A DNA stretch of 64,000 nucleotides, taken from NCBI GenBank assembly GCA_958352885.1, contig CATWQI010000010.1, positions 62,001 through 126,000 of the forward strand, in the 5' to 3' direction. Below are positions 43,451 through 51,755 of this stretch, one piece after another. Within the stretch, counting starts at the first letter, position 1; the number at the start of each line of letters is the position of its first letter. Below the pieces are notes generated by a model. That model had not been told where the DNA came from and ran no database searches. It saw only the letters and a list, made by a program, of their open reading frames with translations. This stretch comes from an uncultured Duncaniella sp. GTDB lineage: Bacteria > Bacteroidota > Bacteroidia > Bacteroidales > Muribaculaceae. Position numbers and translations under genes: made by a program.

Positions 43451-43771
43451 TTAGTGTCGTTTGGGGTCTTTTCCCCGCAGTTTTGAAACATCTGTATTAA
43501 GTTTGCTCTTGCCCTGCGTGAGACGATGTTTCAGATTGAGAGCCTTGCAGACGCGCTCATTCTTCTTGAAGTTGGTGGTCTGCGTCAGAATCTTTCCGTC
43601 ATAGTCAACTCTGCTGAAAACGATATGACAGTGCGGATGCACGTTCTTTGCGGAGCAAAGCGATTTCATCGATGAGTCAAAATGTCGTACCACTATGTAC
43701 GGGGTATTGGTCAGCCCCATCTGCTTTATATATTCCTGCGCCACCTCGGTCATAAGTTCGTCCGTCATCAA
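43451..43771 (-). pseudogene. Truncated MobA/VirD2-type relaxase fragment
   Basis: About 107 residues carry the HUH-relaxase core. The core histidine cluster is in NVHPHCHIVFSRVDYDGKIL, preceded by YIVVRHFDSS and followed by NFKKNERVCKALNLKHRL. This matches Bacteroidales mobilisation relaxases over the middle of their catalytic domain. An in-frame TGA lies just upstream (about 43780) and the frame stops at 43451, so the catalytic-tyrosine N-terminus and the C-terminal half are missing. It is a remnant of a mobilisable element. The 334 bases between it and the next gene hold only that gene's promoter. Confidence 0.75.
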
Positions 43772-43984
43772 ATCACTTCAGTCACGGTTCGTGTCAATAC
43801 TGAGTCAATCGGTCCGTTTTTACATCGCTTTAGCGATAATGGAGAAATGCCCCGACGGAATATAATGAAGTCACGTTTTTTCAGCCCTTCGCTATAAATG
43901 GTGCCTAAATCGGTTATGGATGATGTGTTGAAGAATTAAGTTGCACCATCCAATGTGGTTGTCATGGTTGCGATAGGCTTGGGA

Positions 43985-44015
43985 TTGGATATATTCGTAA
44001 AATGAATTAACTTTG
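43985..44015 (+). promoter_or_regulatory. Promoter of the thioredoxin-like lipoprotein gene
   Basis: TTG (43985-43987), 20 bases, then TAACTTTG (44008-44015). The start codon lies 90 bases further on, so the leader is about 85 bases. Confidence 0.7.
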
Positions 44016-44105
44016 CAAAAGGAGTTCCGCTTTTGATGGGCGGTTTGAATCTTTGATGTTGAATGGTAGATGAATTGTCACATTATATATTAACTGTTAT
44101 AACAT

Positions 44106-44729
44106 ATGAGAGACTTTTCAAATATATTGCGGAATAGTGTTATAGTAATCTTTTTGTTCATTCATACAGGATGCGAAACCATATCACGGAATAGTGAGGT
44201 ATCGATAATAGATGGAGAGAACGTTGATTCGCTAAAGGTAGATGAACTTAAGAGTGATTTTATAGACATGATTGAATATATCTATACGAACCAGGGACGG
44301 CATGTGGACACAAATACGGTAATGCTATCAGATGTGAATGGTAACAAAGTTTCTTTCCATAGTTATGTCACAGATCATATCATTTATGTGTATTTTACAC
44401 CTCTTGCATGTTGGGATTGTATCAAAGCTGTGTGTGGAACAGCATTGAATTGTGATAACGGAGATAAGTTACATTTCATTATACCGGACCAGTTACGTGA
44501 CGCCGCCGGGAAAATATTGTCGGATGCCGGTATTCCGACAGACAGACGATATTATCTGCATGGTAGTCTTGGTCTCCCGGTCGAGGGTGACAATAAGGTA
44601 TTTTTCTTTACGCTCAGTCGTGATGATTGCAGTAGTGGGGATGTGGCGATAAATGACGTGTTTGTCCCAGGTACATATTCAGGGGCGGTTGAGACTTATA
44701 TGGATGTTCTGAACGTGCGATTTCAATAG
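44106..44729 (+). CDS. Lipoprotein with a thioredoxin-like CxxC motif
   Basis: This 207-residue protein has a lipoprotein signal (FLFIHTGCE, Cys near 23). After ~60 residues a thioredoxin-like region begins: VMLSDVNGNKVSFHSYVTDHIIYVYFTPLACWDCIKAV. It places a CWDC motif after a beta strand, as in TlpA-type redox proteins. The C-terminal half is short and the cis-proline is not obvious, so the fold is inferred. It may act on periplasmic thiols, but no partner is visible. It lies 120 bases upstream of the hybrid sensor gene and has its own promoter. Confidence 0.55.
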   Translation: MRDFSNILRNSVIVIFLFIHTGCETISRNSEVSIIDGENVDSLKVDELKSDFIDMIEYIYTNQGRHVDTNTVMLSDVNGNKVSFHSYVTDHIIYVYFTPLACWDCIKAVCGTALNCDNGDKLHFIIPDQLRDAAGKILSDAGIPTDRRYYLHGSLGLPVEGDNKVFFFTLSRDDCSSGDVAINDVFVPGTYSGAVETYMDVLNVRFQ

Positions 44730-44852
44730 TTATACCATGGCTTCGGTCCTTGAGAGGGGGATAATGAGATAAAAGTGATGATAAATGAATCAGATTTTCT
44801 ATTAAATCCGGTAATATAAGAGTAAATTTACTTCTCAAAAATAGTGACAAAA

Positions 44853-47800
44853 ATGGAGAGAAGAAATATTATTTTAGTATTCCTTATACATGCACTTTGC
44901 GGGCTGTATATACAAGCCGAAAATTATTATTTTAGAAATTTAAGTATCTCTGACGGGCTACCTCAGACCACTGTGAACACTATCCTCCAAGATAGTAAAG
45001 GATTTATGTGGTTCGGAACAAAATGGGGATTATGTAGGTACGATGGCATGTCTATACGAAATTTTCATCGTGAGCGTGATAAACCGTATAGTATCGGTAA
45101 TAACATAATCAAATGTCTCTATGAGGATGCTCAAAAGCATATATGGGTTGGGACCGATGATGGTTTATATGTGTATTATCCGGAGCAAGAGACATTTTTT
45201 TCAATATCACATGTAATAGGTAAAGATATTTCAATCGAACATACAGTTACAACAATAGGTGATGATGGGCGTGGACGCATATGGTTTGCTGTAGAGACTG
45301 AAGGTTTATATTGTTATGACCAGACTGAAGGCAAGTTGATTTGTCATAAGCCGGATGGATTTACTACAAATGTACAATCTTTTGTAGCTGATAAATCTGG
45401 GCGTATGTGGATAGGTCTGTATGGAGGTGGTCTGTATTATTCGGATGACGATATGAAGACGATTCATCCATATGTATCTCCGATTGATGGTACTGAAACG
45501 TTTAGGGGTGATGTAATTATGAAAATAGTTAATGGCCCGTATAATCGATTATATATTAGTTCAATACATAATGGTATTCAAAGCCTGAATCTTACAACTG
45601 GCAATCGGACTTCATTATTGAGCCGTGATGAGTCAGGGGAAGCGGTGTTTGGTCGAGAACTTATGGTGCACTCAAATGAAGAATTATGGATTGGAGCTGA
45701 GTCCGGAATCTATATCTATAATCTGCGTAATGGTAAATACAAGCATTTGAACCAGATGGACCGAAATGATCCGTATGCTCTATCTGATAATGCGGTATAT
45801 GCTTTATATGAAGACAGTGAAGGGGGAATATGGGTAGGAACATATTTCGGAGGGGTTAATTTTTTGCCTAAATCATATACACACTTTGAAAAATATTATC
45901 CGGTAGGCTCTGATGCCGAACTACATGGTAAACGTATAAGAGAGTTCTGCCGTGATGATGCCGGTATGATATGGATTGGAACTGAAGATGGTGGATTAAA
46001 CAAGTTTAATCCGGATACCAAAGTGTTTAGTTTTTTCACCCCGAGCTCCGGATTTACCAACATACAGAGCCTATGTATGGTAGATGGTTATCTTTGGGTA
46101 GGAACGTTTTCCAAAGGGCTTAAGATTATAGAGCCGGCTACAGGTCGCATAGTGCGTACATTTGAGCAGGATGACAGTTCTGATGCACTGATTGACAATA
46201 GTATTTTTGCCATTTGTCAGACCACGACAGGAGATGTGTTTATCGGTACGATGTTCGGTCTTATGAAGTATAAATCTTCGACCGCAACTTTTGAACATGT
46301 AGATGAACTGGCTGGTAAATTTGTATATGATATACGAGAGGATTCAAATGGAAATATATGGCTTGCCACCTATGTCAACGGTGCATATTGTTACAAAATA
46401 AATGAGCGTGCATGGAAAAACTATGTAAATAATGAGTCTGACCCACAGAGTCTGCCGAGTAATAAAGTGCTTAGTGTGTATGAAGATTCTGATAGAAATA
46501 TATGGCTTACAACTGAAGGGGGAGGATGTTGCCGTTATGAGCCGGCATCAGATAGTTTTACGAATTACAATACTTCAAACGGACTTCCGACAGATGTAGT
46601 ATATCAGATAATTGATGACAATAAGGGCCATCTGTGGCTGACATCCAATTCAGGGCTCATTAGGTTTGATTCTGATAGTGGAGAAACAAATGTGTACACT
46701 ACGTCCGATGGGTTATTGTGCAATCAGTTCAATTATCGTTCTGCTCTACGGGATTTGAAAGGAGACATATACCTTGGTAGTTTGGAAGGTTTTGTTGTGT
46801 TTAATCCTGAGACATTTGATGAGCAGCCGGTTCAAACTCCATTGGCGATATTTGATTTTATGCTGTTTAATAAGGAGGTGTATCCCTTTGATAAGAATTC
46901 TCCGTTGGAAAAAAGTATAACCTACTCAGACAGTATCACACTCAGTGCTAATCAAAACTCTTTTTCGTTCCGTATCGGAGCCCTTGATTTTCAGCAATCA
47001 GGGATTAAGAAGCTATTGTATCGTCTTGATGGGTTTGATGCGGATTGGATAGAACTTGGAGAGAGTCCTATAGTGACGTATTCCAATCTAAGCCACGGTA
47101 AGTATCGTTTCCGAATGAAAATGCTTACAAATGATGAGGATAATGAGGCTTCTGAGTATTTGTTATATGTGCGTATCAGACCTCCTTTTTATCTGACAGC
47201 CTGGGCATATATGGTTTATATTATTGTGCTTTTAGCCGTGGTGGTGATGATATTCCGATATTTCAAGCGTCGCAGTGAGAGGATCAGAAGTACTCAGTTG
47301 GAAAAATTCGAAAGAGAAAAAGAAACTGAGATATATAAGGCAAAAATAGATTTTTTTACGAATGTAGCTCATGAGATACGTACCCCTCTGACACTGATAA
47401 AAGGTCCGCTTGAGAGTATATTGCGACGGAATGATATCGATGCAGAAACCCATGATGACCTTAACATCATGAGCAGGAATACAGATAGACTTCTCAGCTT
47501 GACTAACCAGTTACTTGATTTCAGAAGAGTCGAGAGTCAGGGGTATAGCTTGAATTTTTGCCGTTGTGATGTTTCGGAGATTGTCCGAGAGACTTATACG
47601 AGATTTCGCACTGCCGCTCGTGACAAATGTCTGGATTTTACACTTGAAATATCAGAGGAACGAATATTAGCACACGTGAATCGTGAGGCATTCATCAAGA
47701 TATTAAGCAACCTGTTTAATAATGGTATAAAGTATGCCGATACATATTTGCACATAAGGCTTGAACTTGACCATGATAAAAAAGAATTTAAGCTAATTAC

Positions 47801-48872
47801 TGAAAATGATGGGGTTGTAATTCCTTTAGACGTGAGAGAAAAGATATTCAGGCCATTTGTGCGGCTTGATGAGTCAGCTACCGGTCAGGTAACCACCGGA
47901 ACAGGTATCGGACTTGCTCTGTCGCGGTCTCTTGCTGAACTGCATAGCGGGTCTCTCCGCATGGGGGTGTCGATGGAATGTAATATCTTTCAACTTTCTC
48001 TCCCGATGGAACAGAATGATACGATACTCTTGGGTGATAATGATAGAGAATCAGAAGCAATGGAGCGTAGTGCCCAAAGCGGGGATAACGGATATGAGAC
48101 CAACCACAAAAATTCAGATAAAAGCAGATGCCACACTGTCCTGGTCGTAGAAGATAATGATGAGATGCGTGATTTTATCAGGCGTCAGCTTGTTTCGCAG
48201 TTTAAAGTATATACGGCAGCTAATGGTAAAGATGCACTTGAGGTGATAAATGCAAATTTTGTAAATTTGGTCATAAGTGATGTGATTATGCCTGAAATGG
48301 ATGGTTTTGAACTTTGTAAGGCAATAAAGTCTGACATTGGTTCAAGTCATATCCCAGTGGTGTTGCTTACCGCAAAAACCAATGTGCAGTCTAAGATTAC
48401 TGGCATGGAACTTGGTGCGGATTCCTATATTGAAAAACCGTTTTCACCTGAATATCTTCTGGCTGTTGTATCCAATCTTATAGATAATCGTGAAAAATTA
48501 AGGCGGGAATTCGCTAATTCATACTATGCGGAAGTAAGCACTATGGCTTTGTCAAAGGCAGATGAGGAGTTTATAAAAAAACTTAGGATGATTATACAGG
48601 CGAATATTTCCAATCAAGATTTTAACATTGATGATATGGCAGAAAGTTTTAATATGAGCCGTTCTACTTTTTATAGAAAAGTGGAAGGAGTTCTCGACCT
48701 TACGCCTAAAGAGTATTTGAGAGTGGAACGCCTGAAAAAAGCAGCTGAGCTTCTTAAAGAAAAAGAATATCGTATCAATGAGATTTGTTATATGGTAGGA
48801 TTTAATACGTCGTCATATTTCACAAAATGTTTTCTTAAGCAGTACGGCGTGCTACCAAAGGATTTTGCATAA
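44853..48872 (+). CDS. Hybrid two-component system regulator of the polysaccharide utilisation locus
   Basis: This protein of about 1339 residues has a signal peptide (residues 1-23) and a periplasmic sensor of about 13 two-component-propeller repeats (IWVGTDDGLYVY, IWIGTEDGGLNKF and others). A Y_Y_Y domain and one transmembrane helix (~residue 785-805) follow. The histidine kinase has NVAHEIRTPLTLIKGP near 840 and GTGIGLALSRSLAELHSG near 1015. A receiver domain follows (VLVVEDNDEMRDF near 1095; SDVIMPEMDG with the phospho-Asp). An AraC-type DNA-binding domain ends the protein (from ~1255). Such hybrids bind a glycan fragment and activate the adjacent locus. A GTG at 44844 would add three residues; the ATG is preferred. 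Confidence 0.95.
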   Translation: MERRNIILVFLIHALCGLYIQAENYYFRNLSISDGLPQTTVNTILQDSKGFMWFGTKWGLCRYDGMSIRNFHRERDKPYSIGNNIIKCLYEDAQKHIWVGTDDGLYVYYPEQETFFSISHVIGKDISIEHTVTTIGDDGRGRIWFAVETEGLYCYDQTEGKLICHKPDGFTTNVQSFVADKSGRMWIGLYGGGLYYSDDDMKTIHPYVSPIDGTETFRGDVIMKIVNGPYNRLYISSIHNGIQSLNLTTGNRTSLLSRDESGEAVFGRELMVHSNEELWIGAESGIYIYNLRNGKYKHLNQMDRNDPYALSDNAVYALYEDSEGGIWVGTYFGGVNFLPKSYTHFEKYYPVGSDAELHGKRIREFCRDDAGMIWIGTEDGGLNKFNPDTKVFSFFTPSSGFTNIQSLCMVDGYLWVGTFSKGLKIIEPATGRIVRTFEQDDSSDALIDNSIFAICQTTTGDVFIGTMFGLMKYKSSTATFEHVDELAGKFVYDIREDSNGNIWLATYVNGAYCYKINERAWKNYVNNESDPQSLPSNKVLSVYEDSDRNIWLTTEGGGCCRYEPASDSFTNYNTSNGLPTDVVYQIIDDNKGHLWLTSNSGLIRFDSDSGETNVYTTSDGLLCNQFNYRSALRDLKGDIYLGSLEGFVVFNPETFDEQPVQTPLAIFDFMLFNKEVYPFDKNSPLEKSITYSDSITLSANQNSFSFRIGALDFQQSGIKKLLYRLDGFDADWIELGESPIVTYSNLSHGKYRFRMKMLTNDEDNEASEYLLYVRIRPPFYLTAWAYMVYIIVLLAVVVMIFRYFKRRSERIRSTQLEKFEREKETEIYKAKIDFFTNVAHEIRTPLTLIKGPLESILRRNDIDAETHDDLNIMSRNTDRLLSLTNQLLDFRRVESQGYSLNFCRCDVSEIVRETYTRFRTAARDKCLDFTLEISEERILAHVNREAFIKILSNLFNNGIKYADTYLHIRLELDHDKKEFKLITENDGVVIPLDVREKIFRPFVRLDESATGQVTTGTGIGLALSRSLAELHSGSLRMGVSMECNIFQLSLPMEQNDTILLGDNDRESEAMERSAQSGDNGYETNHKNSDKSRCHTVLVVEDNDEMRDFIRRQLVSQFKVYTAANGKDALEVINANFVNLVISDVIMPEMDGFELCKAIKSDIGSSHIPVVLLTAKTNVQSKITGMELGADSYIEKPFSPEYLLAVVSNLIDNREKLRREFANSYYAEVSTMALSKADEEFIKKLRMIIQANISNQDFNIDDMAESFNMSRSTFYRKVEGVLDLTPKEYLRVERLKKAAELLKEKEYRINEICYMVGFNTSSYFTKCFLKQYGVLPKDFA

Positions 48873-48986
48873 TTGTAACAGGTATAAATGCCTGGCAAAG
48901 GAAGTTTCAGGTGTACACGAATTGTATTTGAGATGAAATTTCCATTTAATGGGACATAAGGGTTCCATTATAACAGACCGTTAAGC

Positions 48987-48994
48987 TACTTTTG
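48987..48994 (+). promoter_or_regulatory. -7 box of the polysaccharide utilisation operon
   Basis: TACTTTTG fits TAnnTTTG. No TTTG lies at the usual spacing upstream, as expected for a promoter that needs an activator such as the hybrid regulator. It lies 28 bases before the GH2 start. Confidence 0.5.
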
Positions 48995-49022
48995 CAATTG
49001 AGAAATACAACCTTGAATTTTT

Positions 49023-51755
49023 TTGAAAAACTTTATATTCAAAATCATGAGTCACAAATGGTCTTTGTCAGCGTTTCTAACGGTTATATTGTTAGTTAAT
49101 TTCGGGGCTGCTGCAGTCCGAGCTGAAATAGTGCTCCGTTCCAATGCCATTCATGATGGCAATGTGCTATGGGTTATGAAACGGGTTTCGGATGTTAATG
49201 CTTCTGGGAGCCAGATTTCGACAACTGAATTTAGTTCTGAAGACTGGATGGAGGCTGTCGTGCCAGGTACGGTACTGACATCGCTTGTGCATAACAATGT
49301 ATATCCTGAGCCGTATTATGGTCTTAATAATAAGATTGAGTCAGGGCTGATTCCTGATATCGCTCAAACAGGGAATGATTTCTATACATATTGGTTCAGA
49401 ACAGAATTTGATGTCCCGGAAACTTATCGAGGCAAGATTGTTTGGCTTCAGGCTGATGGCATCAATTATCGTGCGGAAATATGGATTAACGGACGATTGG
49501 CAGACACTTCAAAGGGGATGTTCATGCAGCGTTTTGTGAACGTTACGGATTTCATTCGTCCTGGGGAGTCCAATGTTATCGCTGTAAAAGTACATCCGGT
49601 AGATGCTCCAGGAAGTAAGGACCCTAAAAGTTGGGGTGCTCCGGGAGAATTCCGTAACGGAGGAAATGGGGACATTGGGCTTAACACGACAATGCTAATG
49701 TCTGTGGGATGGGACTTCTCGTTTATGGATGGAATACGAGACCGCAATACGGGGATATGGCGTGATATATCACTCTTTACGACAGGTACGATTGCATTAC
49801 GTCATCCATTTGTCCGTTCATCTCTGAATGTGCCATTATGTGATATCGCTGACGAAACTGTATCTGTTGAAGTAATAAATTCGACATCAGGATATGCTCC
49901 AATCACCTGCACTGTGCGCGGGGAAATTTTAGGCGAGAATATAAAATTTGAGAAGACTCTAAGCGTTCATCGTGGCGAAGAAAAAATAGTGAGTTTTACG
50001 TCGGAAGATTTTCCTCAGTTGAGAATTGACAATCCACGGTTATGGTGGCCTGTGAACAAAGGGGAACAGAATATGTACGATTTGAGACTGACAGTAGAAG
50101 TTGACGGATGTATAAGCGACTCTGTTTCGACACGTTTCGGCATACGTCATATTACATCAGATTGTAATACACCTGATGGCTCAAGAGTGTTTTATGTAAA
50201 TGGGAAACGTCTGTTCATACGAGGTTCTAACTGGATACCAGAGGGAATGCTCCGCACATCCTGTGAACGTACGTATGCGGAACTCCGTTATACACGTCAA
50301 GCCGGAATAAATTTATTGCGTATGTGGGGTGGAGGAATCGCTGAGTCCGATTACTTTTTCCGCTTGTGTGATGAAATGGGTATACTGGTATGGCAGGAAT
50401 TCTGGCTGACAGGTGACACTAAGCATCCTGTTGACCGTGGCAATTATCTTGACAATGTGGAATCTACAGTCAAGCGAATACGTAATCATCCTTCACTCGC
50501 TTACTATGTGGCATCAAACGAAAGCAGCGAAGTGACAGGTACACCGGAACTCTTGGCTAGGATTGATGGCACTCGCGGGTATCAGATGCAGTCAGAATGT
50601 GATGGCGTTCATGACGGGAGTCCATACAAGCAGGTAAATCCTATGCAGCATTACGAGAATACGGCTTCTCCTCGTGGCAGCCGCGTTGACGGATTTAATC
50701 CGGAATATGGCGCCCCGACACTCCCTACTGTCGAAGTGCTGCGTGAGATGATGTCAGAAAAAGATCTATGGCCGATTAATAAAGATGTATGGGATTATCT
50801 TGACGGGAATGGTTTTCACCTTGTATCTACGATGTATGCAGACCTTACCGACAAGTATGGTTTATCGCAAACGATTGATGAATTTGCCGGAAAGGCACAA
50901 TTGGTTGGAGCGATAAACTCCAAGAGTATATGGGAGGTATGGAATTATAACAAGCTCGATAATGGCGATAGATTCTGTTCTGGATTGCTATTCTGGTATC
51001 ATAATTGTCCGGTGCGACAGGTGGCAGCCCGTATGTGGGATTGGTCTCTTGAACCGACAGCATCGCTCTATCACACGGCTAATTCACTTGAACCATTACA
51101 TCCACAGTTTGACTATTTGAAAAATACGGTATCTGTGATTAATGACTACTATTATCCGATAGAGGGGTATACTGTTATTGCTCGTATTTATGACATTGAC
51201 AGTAATCTTAGGAGTGAATGTTCGTCAAACGTTAACATTGAGGCTGATGGCGTGGCGAATGATGTGATTCTGCTTGAGTTCCCGGATAATATTTCACAGG
51301 TTCATTTTATCAGCCTTGAGTTACGAGACAAAAAGAACAGGCTTGTGGGGTCAAATTTCTATTGGCGTTCCAAGGACGAATATCAGGGGAGCAAGACACT
51401 TACAGGTCCAGCTGTCTCAGGATTCGAAAGTCTGGCGACTATGAGTAAGGCCGACGTAAAAGTGTCTGCGAATATTCATCGTAGCGGTGATTGTGCCGGT
51501 ATAAAAGTGAAAATGTGTAATCCATCGAAAAAAATAGCTTTTTTCAATCGCTTGCAATTGCTTGATGGTGATGAAAAAACTCCCATACGACCGTCATTTT
51601 ACTCAGATAATTTCTTTACATTGCTTCCAGGAGAGACAAAAATTGTAACGATTGAGACTGATGTGAAAAATATCATAGGTGACCGGTTGATATTAAAGAC
51701 ATCCGGTTGGAACTCACAGGAGCGTAAGTTTAATCTTTATATTCCTTTGTCATGA
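49023..51755 (+). CDS. Secreted glycoside hydrolase family 2 enzyme (mannosidase/glucosaminidase-like subgroup)
   Basis: This 910-residue protein has a Sec signal peptide (residues ~12-35). The jelly-roll sugar-binding domain (FYTYWFRTEFDVP near residue 120), Ig-like domain, and TIM barrel of GH2 follow. The barrel has GSNWIPEGMLRT near residue 400, LLRMWGGGIAESDYFFRLCDEMGILVWQEFW near residues 427-457, the acid/base Asn-Glu in YYVASNESSE near 497, and a nucleophile candidate in FNPEYG near 561. The arrangement is that of exo-beta-mannosidase or exo-beta-glucosaminidase-type GH2 enzymes rather than beta-galactosidases. Its stop overlaps the next start by 4 bases. The substrate is not resolved. 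Confidence 0.85.
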   Translation: MKNFIFKIMSHKWSLSAFLTVILLVNFGAAAVRAEIVLRSNAIHDGNVLWVMKRVSDVNASGSQISTTEFSSEDWMEAVVPGTVLTSLVHNNVYPEPYYGLNNKIESGLIPDIAQTGNDFYTYWFRTEFDVPETYRGKIVWLQADGINYRAEIWINGRLADTSKGMFMQRFVNVTDFIRPGESNVIAVKVHPVDAPGSKDPKSWGAPGEFRNGGNGDIGLNTTMLMSVGWDFSFMDGIRDRNTGIWRDISLFTTGTIALRHPFVRSSLNVPLCDIADETVSVEVINSTSGYAPITCTVRGEILGENIKFEKTLSVHRGEEKIVSFTSEDFPQLRIDNPRLWWPVNKGEQNMYDLRLTVEVDGCISDSVSTRFGIRHITSDCNTPDGSRVFYVNGKRLFIRGSNWIPEGMLRTSCERTYAELRYTRQAGINLLRMWGGGIAESDYFFRLCDEMGILVWQEFWLTGDTKHPVDRGNYLDNVESTVKRIRNHPSLAYYVASNESSEVTGTPELLARIDGTRGYQMQSECDGVHDGSPYKQVNPMQHYENTASPRGSRVDGFNPEYGAPTLPTVEVLREMMSEKDLWPINKDVWDYLDGNGFHLVSTMYADLTDKYGLSQTIDEFAGKAQLVGAINSKSIWEVWNYNKLDNGDRFCSGLLFWYHNCPVRQVAARMWDWSLEPTASLYHTANSLEPLHPQFDYLKNTVSVINDYYYPIEGYTVIARIYDIDSNLRSECSSNVNIEADGVANDVILLEFPDNISQVHFISLELRDKKNRLVGSNFYWRSKDEYQGSKTLTGPAVSGFESLATMSKADVKVSANIHRSGDCAGIKVKMCNPSKKIAFFNRLQLLDGDEKTPIRPSFYSDNFFTLLPGETKIVTIETDVKNIIGDRLILKTSGWNSQERKFNLYIPLS

